Source of the DNA: Polaribacter sp. Hel_I_88
Lineage (GTDB): Bacteria; Bacteroidota; Bacteroidia; Flavobacteriales; Flavobacteriaceae
NCBI RefSeq assembly: GCF_000687935.1
Contig: NZ_JHZZ01000001.1
Location: forward strand, 2,046,001-2,110,000
Direction of reading: 5' to 3'
DNA: 64,000 nucleotides
In this document: piece after piece, positions 1 to 7,251 of the stretch
Numbering within the stretch: the first letter of the stretch is position 1
How the letters are laid out: each line of letters begins with the position of its first letter
Notes under the pieces: model-generated
Seen by the model: only the letters and a program-made list of their open reading frames with translations
Told to the model about the DNA's origin: nothing
The model's database searches: none
Position numbers and translations under genes: made by a program

Positions 1-724
1 CAAAACTTAACTTTGCTAAAATATTTTTTCTGTGTACGCTTACTGTATGTGGACTAATGTGAAGTTTCTCTGCAATTTGATTAGTCGTGTTATTTAAAGC
101 CAACAATCTAACAATATCTTTTTCTCTATTAGTTAAAGAAACTGTGAGTAATTTTTGAGAATAATTTTTATAGAAAATAGTTTCATACTCATTTTTATCA
201 TTTAATTTTTTTACAGTGGCAATAATTGGTCTTTTTTCTCCACCACCAATAACACTTTGATGCGTAATTCCAATAATTGGTTTTCCATTTTCATCAAAAT
301 AAGTTGGAGTTTGATGCTCATAAACATTCAAATATTCATCTTTGCTATTTTTTACTCTAAAATTCCAAGTGTAACTTAATTTACTTCTATCTTCAATCGG
401 AATTTCTGTCATTGTAAACAACATTAGGTCGTTTAAAGCACGCATCCAAATAGGAATATCATCTGGATGAAAATGCGAAAACCAATAAGGAGCGCCAATT
501 GTGGTCATTTTTTCTCTATCTAAACCAAGTGTGTATTCAAAGTTTTTACTGATAAAAGGATATTTTTGGGTTGTGGTATTGGTAACAATAAAAAACGATT
601 GCATTGCAGGTAAATATTCATCTAATTCTTTTAATTTTTGAATATGTTTTTCTACAACAGTTTCTTTGTACTCTGAATGTGTCTCAAAAATTTCTTCAAA
701 TAAATCTATTAGTTTACTGCTCAT
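1..724 (-). CDS. PAS-containing LuxR-family transcriptional regulator, C-terminus cut by window edge
   Basis: Reading the minus strand from an ATG at 722-724 gives an open frame of about 241 codons that runs off the left edge without a stop. The middle part (about residues 35-150) has PAS-like features (phrases such as HFHPDDIPIW and ENGKPIIGITHQ). The last visible 50 residues form a LuxR/GerE helix-turn-helix: LTNREKDIVRLLA, then NQIAEKLHISPHTVSVHRKN. There is no receiver domain or membrane segment, so it is a soluble one-component regulator with an unknown ligand. It lies 26 bases after the pullulanase stop on the same strand and may be cotranscribed with it. Only a handful of C-terminal residues should be missing. 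The fold assignment is firm; the target genes are unknown. Confidence 0.85.
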   Translation of the reverse strand, partial: MSSKLIDLFEEIFETHSEYKETVVEKHIQKLKELDEYLPAMQSFFIVTNTTTQKYPFISKNFEYTLGLDREKMTTIGAPYWFSHFHPDDIPIWMRALNDLMLFTMTEIPIEDRSKLSYTWNFRVKNSKDEYLNVYEHQTPTYFDENGKPIIGITHQSVIGGGEKRPIIATVKKLNDKNEYETIFYKNYSQKLLTVSLTNREKDIVRLLALNNTTNQIAEKLHISPHTVSVHRKNILAKLSF

Positions 725-750
725 TTATAAGTATGTTTTTTATATTGATT

Positions 751-2739
751 TTATTTTTGAAATAATATAGCCATGGATTTTGCTGGAATATTTACCATTT
801 TTGAAACTTTTTGTTCTTTTTCAAAATTGAAATCATCTCCTAAAACAGCAATACTCCAAGACTTTTTTAACGTGTAATTTACACTATTTTTTTGAGCATT
901 ATAAATTACCAAAATAGTTTTCCAAGAATCGTTATTTGCATTATTTTTAAGTTGATAAGAAACGAATCCGTCTTCAATTTTTAAAAACTCTAAGTTTTCT
1001 TGAACTTCTTTTGCAAAAGTCATTCTAAAAGCAGAATGTTCTTTGCGTAACTTGATTAAATTCTGAAAATAAGCAACAACATCAGCATTCTTAACCTTTA
1101 AATTCCAATTAATTTGATTGATACTATCTGGAGATTTATAAGAATTATGTTCGCCATTTTTGGTACGCATCATTTCTGAACCAGCATGTAAAAAAGGCGT
1201 TCCTTGAGACGTTAAAACAATTGCAGTTGCCAATTTGTGCATTGCTTTTATTTCTTTATCGGATGCTTTTGGTTGCGATATTTTTAATTTATCAAATAAC
1301 GTATGGTTGTCATGACAAGAAACATAATTAATTGCTTGCCAAGGTTCATTTGCCCAAAATTCATCAGAATAATTTATTTTTTTATAATTTATTTGAGCAT
1401 GTTTAATGGAACCAACAACGCCAAATTTTATGGATTCTTCCATACCTTTTGCGCCATTTACAAAACCTGTGCTCTTATCTTCAAAAACAGAACCTTTAAT
1501 TCCATCTCTTATATCATCAGAAAAAGCAGCAACTTTTGGCATTTGATGCGTGTGTTTTTTCAAAGCTCTTTTTGCTTCTGGAAGTGGAGAATCTCCAGCA
1601 GTCCAACCTTCACCATAAATTAAACTATTAGGGTTTATTTTTTTGATTTCGTCTGCTAATAAATTCATGGTTTCAATATCATGAATGCCCATTAAATCGA
1701 ATCTAAAACCATCTAAATGATATTCCTCTGTCCAATATTTTACAGATTCAATCATAAATTTTCGCATCATTTCTCTTTCTGAGGCAGTTTCATTTCCACA
1801 AGCTGCAGCATCAGAAAAATTACCTTTTTCATCAAATCTGTAATAATAGTTTGGGTTTTCTAAATTAAAATTTGAGGTTTCTGTTCTTCCTGTATGATTA
1901 TAAACCACATCTAAAATAACGCCAATATTGGCATCATGAAAAGCTTTAACCATCGTTTTAAATTCCTTAACTCTCACTTCAGCGTCAAAGGGATTTGTAG
2001 CAAAAGAGCCTTCAGGAACATTATAGTTTTGTGGATCATAACCCCAATTAAATTGCGGCTTCTCTAAATTACTTTCATCAATTGAATAATGATCGAAAGT
2101 TGGTAATAAATGAACATGAGTAATGCCCAGTTCTTTTATATGATTGATGGCAGTTAAAACATTTAAAGAATTTTTAGAATCTTTTTCAACCAAACCTAAA
2201 TATTTACCAGCAAATCTAGAATTTGCTTCTTTTTGAATGGTAAAATCTCTAATGTGCAATTCGTAAATAATAGCTTCGTTTGGTGTTTTTAGTGTAACAA
2301 AATCATCATTTTGCCAATTTTCAGGATTGGTTTCATCAAAATTTAGAACCATAGCTCTATTCCCATTTACACCAACTGCTTTTGCATAAATTCCAGGTGT
2401 TTCTGCAAGCCAATTATCATTAACATAAATTTGATAGGTATAGTAAGTTCCATTTAAATCTCCATTAATAGTTTTTTCCCAAACACCATTTTCATCATCT
2501 TTTAGTTGATGAGTTTCAATAATTTTAGTGTCATTCCCAGATTTATAAAAGTTTAGCTTTACAGCAGTTGCAGTTGGCGACCAAATTTTAAAAGTGGTTT
2601 TTTCTTTAGAATATTCCAACCAAAGATTTTTTTCTGTGGACGGATATTCATCAAAAGAACTAAAATTAGTGGCTCTTTTAGAGCAAGAGTGTATCAATAT
2701 CATAAAAAGTAGGCATGATAAAATTTTAATTGCTTGCAT
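751..2739 (-). CDS. pulA: Type I pullulanase (GH13), lipoprotein
   Basis: This enzyme hydrolyses alpha-1,6 branch points of pullulan, glycogen and starch fragments. The 662 residues start with a lipoprotein signal ending in a lipobox (LIHSC, Cys19), so the protein is probably anchored in an outer envelope membrane. Residues about 35-135 look like a CBM48/N-terminal beta-sandwich. The catalytic barrel carries the type I pullulanase signature FNWGYDPQNY (about 230-239) and the four GH13 regions: DVVYNHTG (about 277-284), GFRFDLMG with nucleophile Asp348, YGEGWTAG with acid/base Glu377, and VSCHDNHTL. Length and motif order are normal for the family. Glutaminase lies upstream on the same strand (63-base gap) and a PAS-LuxR regulator downstream. 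It probably works with the GH31 and GlgB genes at the other end of the window in alpha-glucan metabolism. Confidence 0.93.
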   Translation of the reverse strand: MQAIKILSCLLFMILIHSCSKRATNFSSFDEYPSTEKNLWLEYSKEKTTFKIWSPTATAVKLNFYKSGNDTKIIETHQLKDDENGVWEKTINGDLNGTYYTYQIYVNDNWLAETPGIYAKAVGVNGNRAMVLNFDETNPENWQNDDFVTLKTPNEAIIYELHIRDFTIQKEANSRFAGKYLGLVEKDSKNSLNVLTAINHIKELGITHVHLLPTFDHYSIDESNLEKPQFNWGYDPQNYNVPEGSFATNPFDAEVRVKEFKTMVKAFHDANIGVILDVVYNHTGRTETSNFNLENPNYYYRFDEKGNFSDAAACGNETASEREMMRKFMIESVKYWTEEYHLDGFRFDLMGIHDIETMNLLADEIKKINPNSLIYGEGWTAGDSPLPEAKRALKKHTHQMPKVAAFSDDIRDGIKGSVFEDKSTGFVNGAKGMEESIKFGVVGSIKHAQINYKKINYSDEFWANEPWQAINYVSCHDNHTLFDKLKISQPKASDKEIKAMHKLATAIVLTSQGTPFLHAGSEMMRTKNGEHNSYKSPDSINQINWNLKVKNADVVAYFQNLIKLRKEHSAFRMTFAKEVQENLEFLKIEDGFVSYQLKNNANNDSWKTILVIYNAQKNSVNYTLKKSWSIAVLGDDFNFEKEQKVSKMVNIPAKSMAILFQK

Positions 2740-2802
2740 AGCATTTGGATTTGATTGAAAGCAGAAAGTTCATCTTTTTAATTGAAACGTACAATAGAAC
2801 TC

Positions 2803-3720
2803 TTAAAAAATTGAAGATTCAGTTTTGGTTGTAAACCTTTCTAAAAACAACATTCCTTTGTAAGAGTTTCCTTTCGGATTCAATTTCGGACTCCAAACAA
2901 CAATGCAAAATTTATCTGGATGAATGGCAAGAATGCCACCACCAACACCACTTTTTCCTGGTAAACCAACTCTAAAAGCAAATTCGCCAGATTCATCATA
3001 AAAACCACAAGTAAGCATTATTGCATTAATTCTCTTTGCTTGGCTTTCTGTAAGGATTCTTTTTCCTTTTTGGCATAAAAAACGATCATCAGCTAAATAA
3101 AGAAAAATTTCAGACAGGTCTTTACAACTCATTCTTAAAGAACAGATATGAAAATAGAAATCTAAAACTTTTTCTGTATCATTTTTAATATTACCAAAAG
3201 ATTTTATAAAATTACAAAGTGCTCTATTCCTAAAACCCGTTTTCTTTTCAGATTGTGCAACTTTTTCGGAATAATTTAATGTTGGGTTGTTCGCAATATT
3301 TTTACAAAAATTTAAAAAATCTTCTTTTGGGTTTTTAAGATGCCCAACTAAAATATCTGAAATTACAATGGCTCCTGCATTTATAAATGGATTTCTAGGA
3401 ATTCCTTTGTCGGACTCTAATTGTTGTAAAGAATTAAAAGGATTTCCTGAAGGTTCAACATCTACTCTTTGCCATAAAGCTTCTCCTTCCAGCTGATATG
3501 CCAAGGTTAAAGATAGTATTTTAGAGATACTTTGTATGGAGAATTTTTTTTCATGATCGCCAATTCCAAAAGAATCTTTATCGATTGTAGTTATGTGAAC
3601 TCCAAAATTTTTGTCGTTCACATTGCCTAATTCAGGAATGTAATTGGCTACTTTACCAATATCATCAACTTTTTTTAATTCTAAATAAATGTCTTCAATA
3701 ATTTTTTTATAGGTTTCCAT
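2803..3720 (-). CDS. glsA: Glutaminase A
   Basis: The enzyme hydrolyses glutamine to glutamate and ammonia in the cytoplasm. The 305-residue length matches bacterial glutaminases, which belong to the serine-dependent beta-lactamase fold. The catalytic Ser-x-x-Lys motif is visible in SIQSISK (Ser64, Lys67). Other family blocks are EPSGNPFNS, the strongly conserved RNPFINAGAI, a Tyr/Asn-rich central region and the C-terminal GLPGKSGVGGGI. There is no signal peptide. It precedes pulA on the same strand. A near-consensus -7 box (one mismatch to TAnnTTTG on the minus strand) lies about 20 bases before the ATG. Nothing looks degenerate. Confidence 0.95.
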   Translation of the reverse strand: METYKKIIEDIYLELKKVDDIGKVANYIPELGNVNDKNFGVHITTIDKDSFGIGDHEKKFSIQSISKILSLTLAYQLEGEALWQRVDVEPSGNPFNSLQQLESDKGIPRNPFINAGAIVISDILVGHLKNPKEDFLNFCKNIANNPTLNYSEKVAQSEKKTGFRNRALCNFIKSFGNIKNDTEKVLDFYFHICSLRMSCKDLSEIFLYLADDRFLCQKGKRILTESQAKRINAIMLTCGFYDESGEFAFRVGLPGKSGVGGGILAIHPDKFCIVVWSPKLNPKGNSYKGMLFLERFTTKTESSIF

Positions 3721-3770
3721 TGATGGTTTTTAGTCTTACAAATATCCTTTAAATTTAATGAAATGATTTT

Positions 3771-4229
3771 TTATTTGAACATTCTTTTATCGAAAGGAAA
3801 ATCAGAAATATCTACTATTTTAATTTTTTTAAAATCTTTATGGTATGGATTGATCAAGTAATTAAAATCGCCTTTAACAACTGCAGAAGGCACTTTTAAA
3901 AGACAGAATTCTAAATCATCAATAAATAAATCGCCAATTTTTTTAGTTTTAGAATTTGGTAGCATAGCATTCCAATTTTTATCTAAATCAATGAAGTCAA
4001 TTTTTTTGATTTCAATTTCATTAGGAACATCAATGGTAAGCATCACAAAATCTTTAGGTAAAGTAGCAATAGTTACATGCACTGCAACTTCTGCCATTGC
4101 TAAAGCTCTACTTTCTGCTGTGTAAATAATTTCTGTTCCTTTGCTATTCCATCTGTTGTTAGATTTTGCAGCACCTTTGCCATTAAAAGCAGTTGCGTAT
4201 TTTTTTTTGGAAAGTCTAAAAAGCTGCAT
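3771..4229 (-). CDS. RES-domain toxin of a RES/Xre toxin-antitoxin pair
   Basis: The 152-residue protein is one RES domain. Known RES toxins are ADP-ribosyltransferase-like and deplete NAD+. The family's conserved polar residues can be seen: an early Arg (Arg6), the block NNRWNSKGTEIIYTAES followed by the Glu in AMAEVAVH, and the late Ser in PSAVVKGDFNYLINP. The length is typical. The start codon shares one base with the stop of the antitoxin (TAATG), so the antitoxin is translated first, as is usual for this system. No frameshift or active-site loss is visible, so the toxin is probably functional. That it acts by NAD+ depletion comes from family knowledge, not from this sequence. Confidence 0.9.
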   Translation of the reverse strand: MQLFRLSKKKYATAFNGKGAAKSNNRWNSKGTEIIYTAESRALAMAEVAVHVTIATLPKDFVMLTIDVPNEIEIKKIDFIDLDKNWNAMLPNSKTKKIGDLFIDDLEFCLLKVPSAVVKGDFNYLINPYHKDFKKIKIVDISDFPFDKRMFK

Positions 4230-4735
4230 TATGCAAAAATTCCATGCTCAATTCTACTTAATTCTTCTAGTACTAATTCTTTGCCATAAGAATCTTGTAA
4301 AAGTTCTGCAGGTTTTAAATTATTGAAAATAAACGATGGCGTATTTAACCACAAATAAAATTGTTCTGTAGAATCGAAAACATCTTTACCATAATTGGTA
4401 ACTTCGGCTATTTCTATAATTTTTTCTGTGTGGATTGGCTTAAATAAGTGGTTTTTATCATTGCTATATCTTTGCAAAGATTTTTTAGAAATGTTTAAAT
4501 AGTTTGCCCAATCATCTTCTGTAAAAGGAATAATTTTTTTGATAACATTAAAAACTTTATATGGCAACCCTTTTTTAATAACTTGAATTACAAGCATTTT
4601 ATTGTCAAAAAAATCTGAAAATGAATTGTTATCTTTATTAAAATTAAAGATAGAAGCTGAATTTAAACTGATTGCATAATTGTTAATGGCCTCATTAACC
4701 ACATCAAAATCGGAAGTGTGTTTTTTATAATTCAT
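4229..4735 (-). CDS. Xre/MbcA/ParS-type antitoxin (DUF2384)
   Basis: This is the cognate antitoxin of the RES toxin. The 168 residues contain an Xre-like helical region (about 75-115, with FTEDDWANYLNISKKSLQRY). After it comes the toxin-binding domain with the typical motifs FYLWLNTPSFIFNNLKPAELL and the terminal signature RIEHGIFA. The protein should bind the toxin and repress the shared promoter. The gene is first in the two-gene operon, with a one-base overlap to the toxin. A -7 box (TAAATTTG on the minus strand) sits about 20 bases upstream of the ATG inside a short dyad. The N-terminal 60 residues are less conserved and cannot be assigned. Confidence 0.9.
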   Translation of the reverse strand: MNYKKHTSDFDVVNEAINNYAISLNSASIFNFNKDNNSFSDFFDNKMLVIQVIKKGLPYKVFNVIKKIIPFTEDDWANYLNISKKSLQRYSNDKNHLFKPIHTEKIIEIAEVTNYGKDVFDSTEQFYLWLNTPSFIFNNLKPAELLQDSYGKELVLEELSRIEHGIFA

Positions 4736-4754
4736 AACTAAAATACATTTGACT

Positions 4755-4773
4755 ACAAATTTACGACGTTTGT
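4755..4773 (-). promoter_or_regulatory. Candidate promoter and autoregulatory dyad of the RES/Xre operon
   Basis: On the minus strand 4756-4763 reads TAAATTTG, a match to the Bacteroidetes -7 consensus TAnnTTTG, about 20 bases before the antitoxin ATG. The stretch is bounded by the inverted arms ACAAA and TTTGT, a possible repressor half-site pair. No clear -33 TTG is seen at the usual spacing. The dyad is short and could be chance. Confidence 0.4.
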
Positions 4774-4847
4774 CTTGGTTTAAAAAATATTTAGCTCTTT
4801 TATTTTTATATAATTAAATGATTTAAAGTTATTTAAATTTATCTCAC

Positions 4848-4883
4848 AAAAAAAAGGAACTACATTTCTGTAATTCCTTTTTT
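4848..4883 (-). terminator. Rho-independent terminator of lysS
   Basis: The arms AAAGGAACTACA and TGTAATTCCTTT form a stem with one mismatch around a four-base loop. On the minus strand the stem is followed by a run of eight T. It lies about 125 bases downstream of the lysS stop. The upstream antitoxin gene starts beyond it, so it should end lysS transcription. Confidence 0.75.
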
Positions 4884-4913
4884 CATTGTTTTAGAAACAA
4901 GCTTAATTTTTTT

Positions 4914-5000
4914 TGCTACGAATTCACTAATTATTAGAACTAAAATAAATTTCACTTAGTTTAAAATCCTTCAGATTTTTTTATTCGTGAATTCGTGGCA
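4914..5000. repeat. Short inverted-repeat-bounded dispersed element
   Basis: The segment starts with TGCTACGAATTCACTAAT and ends with ATTCGTGAATTCGTGGCA. The two ends are inverted copies of each other (16 of 18 bases match), enclosing about 50 AT-rich bases. It lies in the 3' untranslated stretch between the lysS stop and its terminator. Similar GCCACGAATTCACGAAT units are, from memory, common in intergenic regions of Bacteroidetes genomes. It has no coding capacity and resembles a miniature inverted-repeat element. Confidence 0.65.
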
Positions 5001-5007
5001 TATTTTT

Positions 5008-6702
5008 TTATATAATTTCAACAAACAAACCTTCCTCAGTTTTAGAAACTTTGGCAACATCTTTTTTGGTTAAACCTTTAATGGTTTTATCCCATTTTTT
5101 GTTTGATAAGCCAGATTGTGATTTCAGTTCGTTTAATTCTATTTTTTCAGCTTTGGTAATCATCGCCAAAACAGCTTTTTCATCATCATTCAATTCAATA
5201 GAAGGCGCTTTTTTCTCTGGTCTCATTTGAGGGAAAAATAACACTTCTTGAATCGATTGATTATTTGTTAAAAACATAATTAATCTGTCCATTCCAATTC
5301 CCATTCCAGAAGTTGGAGGCATTCCATATTCTAACGCTCTTAAGAAATCTTCATCAATAAACTCTGTAGCTTCATCATCACCTTTTTTAGCTAATTTTAA
5401 TTGATGTTCAAAACGCTCACGTTGGTCAATTGGGTCATTTAATTCAGAATATGCGTTTGCAATTTCTTTACCACAAACCATCAATTCAAAACGCTCTGTT
5501 AATTCAGGATTTGTTCTGTGTTCTTTACAAAGTGGAGACATTTCTTTAGGATAATCTGTAATAAAAGTTGGCTGAATGTAATTCCCTTCACATTTTTCAC
5601 CAAAAATTTCATCAATTAATTTCCCTTTCCCCATGGTTTCATCCACATCAATGTTCATTGATTTTGCAGCTGTTCTAATTTCATCTTCGGTCTTGTCATA
5701 AATATCAAAACCTGTATACTCCAAAATAGAATCACGCATTGTAATTCTTTTGTAAGGCGCTTTAAAATCTATTTTATGTTCGCCAAAAGTAGCTTCTGAA
5801 GTTCCATTTACAGCAATTGCACAATGCTCTAAAAGTTTTTCACAAAAATCCATCATCCAATTGTAATCTTTGTAAGAAACATAGATTTCCATGGCTGTAA
5901 ATTCAGGATTATGAGTTCTATCCATTCCTTCATTTCTAAAGTTTTTAGAGAATTCATACACACCATCAAAACCACCAACAATTAATCTTTTTAAATACAA
6001 TTCGTTGGCAATTCTCATATATAATGGAATGTCCAAAGAATTATGATGCGTTATAAAAGGTCTTGCAGCTGCACCTCCAGGAATTGGCTGTAAAACAGGC
6101 GTTTCAACCTCAAAATAACCAGCATTATTAAAGAAAGAACGCATTGCATTAAACAATTTTGTTCTTTTTATAAACACCTCTTTTACTTTTGGGTTTACCA
6201 CCAAATCTGCATAACGTTGTCTATAACGCATTTCTGGATCTGTAAAAGCGTCATACGTTTTACCATCTTTTACCTTCGGAATTGGCAAAGGTTTTAAAGA
6301 TTTAGATAACATTTTAAACTCCTTAACCATCACTGTTTTTTCACCAACTTTAGTCGTGAAAAGAGTACCAGTAACTCCAATAAAATCTCCTAAATCTAAT
6401 AATTTTTTAAAGACATCATTGTACATAGATTTGTCTTCACCTTCGCAAATTTCATCTCTATTAAAGTACAATTGAATTCTACCTTCACCATCTTGTAACT
6501 GCCCAAAAGACGCTTTTCCTTGAATGTTAATTACCATTAAACGACCAGCAATTACCACCTGTTTTCCTTCTACATATTCCTGTTTTATTTCTTTCGAGTT
6601 TGAATCTACAGGAAATAAATCTGCTGGATAAGGGTTAATACCTAAATCTCTTAATTTTGTAAGCTTTTGTCTACGTACAACTTCTTGTTCTGATAATTGC
6701 AT
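5008..6702 (-). CDS. lysS: Lysyl-tRNA synthetase, class II
   Basis: The enzyme charges tRNA-Lys. I place the start at the ATG at 6700-6702 (MQLSEQEVVRRQKL), giving about 564 residues. A longer frame beginning at 6765 is possible on paper, but its start codon lies upstream of the -7 box, so it would not be transcribed. The N-terminal OB-fold anticodon domain (about residues 50-150) is followed by the class II core. The core includes the motif 2 region FRNEGMDRTHNPEFTAMEIY and the motif 3 region GMPPTSGMGIGMDRLIM. A C-terminal extension of about 70 residues (EKKAPSIELNDDEKAVLAMITKAEKIELNELK onward) goes beyond the usual 500-residue bacterial enzyme. I recall this tail as common in Flavobacteriia; it looks like a small helical winged-helix-like domain. 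Confidence 0.96.
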   Translation of the reverse strand: MQLSEQEVVRRQKLTKLRDLGINPYPADLFPVDSNSKEIKQEYVEGKQVVIAGRLMVINIQGKASFGQLQDGEGRIQLYFNRDEICEGEDKSMYNDVFKKLLDLGDFIGVTGTLFTTKVGEKTVMVKEFKMLSKSLKPLPIPKVKDGKTYDAFTDPEMRYRQRYADLVVNPKVKEVFIKRTKLFNAMRSFFNNAGYFEVETPVLQPIPGGAAARPFITHHNSLDIPLYMRIANELYLKRLIVGGFDGVYEFSKNFRNEGMDRTHNPEFTAMEIYVSYKDYNWMMDFCEKLLEHCAIAVNGTSEATFGEHKIDFKAPYKRITMRDSILEYTGFDIYDKTEDEIRTAAKSMNIDVDETMGKGKLIDEIFGEKCEGNYIQPTFITDYPKEMSPLCKEHRTNPELTERFELMVCGKEIANAYSELNDPIDQRERFEHQLKLAKKGDDEATEFIDEDFLRALEYGMPPTSGMGIGMDRLIMFLTNNQSIQEVLFFPQMRPEKKAPSIELNDDEKAVLAMITKAEKIELNELKSQSGLSNKKWDKTIKGLTKKDVAKVSKTEEGLFVEII

Positions 6703-6735
6703 TGGATCTTTAAATTTTCTGATTTTATTAAGCAA

Positions 6736-6765
6736 CAAAGATACAATGTAACTGCAAATAGGCAA
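6736..6765 (-). promoter_or_regulatory. lysS promoter (TTG-N19-TATCTTTG)
   Basis: On the minus strand TTG (6763-6765) is followed after 19 bases by TATCTTTG (6736-6743), a perfect match to the Bacteroidetes primary-sigma consensus. Transcription should start near 6729, leaving a leader of about 28 bases before the ATG at 6702. This decides between the two possible lysS starts. Confidence 0.8.
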
Positions 6766-6818
6766 TTGCGAAAATTATAAAAAAAATGATATTTATTTTA
6801 GAATTTACAAAATCAACG

Positions 6819-6826
6819 TATATTTG
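6819..6826 (+). promoter_or_regulatory. Candidate -7 box for the small RNA
   Basis: TATATTTG matches TAnnTTTG exactly and points rightward, divergent from lysS. The expected -33 TTG is not present at 17-20 bases upstream (only T-rich sequence), so the promoter is weaker than that of lysS or tRNA-Leu. Confidence 0.45.
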
Positions 6827-6831
6827 TGTGT

Positions 6832-6942
6832 TGCTTTTTGTTGAAGTAACATTTAGTTGTGTTGTTTTGGCATTTTTTGTAAAAAATGCCTTTGGTTTTG
6901 TTAACCAATGGAAAGCTTCCCTTAAATGGGACGCTTTTTTTT
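6832..6942 (+). ncRNA. Candidate small RNA with four hairpins and intrinsic terminator
   Basis: Starting just after a plus-strand -7 box, about 110 bases fold into successive hairpins. The first is GTTGCTT/AAGTAAC (6830-6850). The second is a perfect 10-base-pair stem GGCATTTTTT/AAAAAATGCC (6869-6890). The third is TTGGTT/AACCAA (6892-6908). The last is a GC-rich terminator hairpin AGCTTCCC/GGGACGCT followed by nine T (about 6914-6942). There is no open reading frame of note. The position in an intergenic region, with its own promoter-like box and terminator, argues for a noncoding transcript. I do not recognise the family: the fold is not the single long rod expected of 6S RNA. Confidence 0.5.
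6914..6942 (+). terminator. Intrinsic terminator ending the candidate small RNA
   Basis: The stem AGCTTCCC/GGGACGCT has one internal mismatch and a six-base loop, and is followed by nine T. It points rightward, away from lysS, and no protein gene on the plus strand precedes it. This is the best evidence that a noncoding transcript ends here. Confidence 0.7.
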
Positions 6943-6951
6943 TGTGAAACT

Positions 6952-7218
6952 AATTTTTAAAATAGCGAAGCTAAATTTAAAAATTGCTAGTTGAACAAAT
7001 CCCGATAAAAATTGGGATCTTACACTAAAATCATCTCAAATTTTTAATTTTTTTGAAGCTATTTCCAGCTTTCACTACTCGCTTTTTTTTATGTTGAATT
7101 TATTTCAGCATCTGTTCATATTTAGAACAAATATTATTTCAGCTAAGAGATATTGAATCGAGTTCATCATAAAAAAAGAGCTCAAACAGGTCGTTCAATC
7201 TGGGCTAAACTTGTTTGA
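6952..7218. repeat. Cluster of degenerate palindromic dispersed repeats
   Basis: This intergenic stretch has no gene but several adjacent inverted repeats. 6952-6985 is a near-perfect palindrome centred on TAGCGAAGCTA. 6999-7018 is ATCCCGAT-AAAA-ATTGGGAT. 7091-7111 is ATGTTGAA/TTCAGCAT. 7182-7218 has TCAAACAGG facing CTTGTTTGA. Phrases such as GAAGCTATTTCCAGC and GAATTTATTTCAGCAT resemble dispersed intergenic units that I recall from many Flavobacteriia genomes. The rest of the interval up to the DUF4407 stop at 7252 shows nothing recognisable. Confidence 0.5.
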
Positions 7219-7251
7219 AAGTATAATAATTATTAGAAACTAAAGGCTTTT

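Noticed and set aside
6703..6765. N-terminal extension of lysS (MPICSYIVSLLLNKIRK) read as a real start
   Set aside because: Its start codon lies in the -33 element of the lysS promoter, upstream of the predicted transcript start.
6832..6942. 6S RNA as identity of the small RNA candidate
   Set aside because: The hairpins are consecutive and short, without the single long rod and central bubble expected for 6S RNA; only a covariance search could overturn this.
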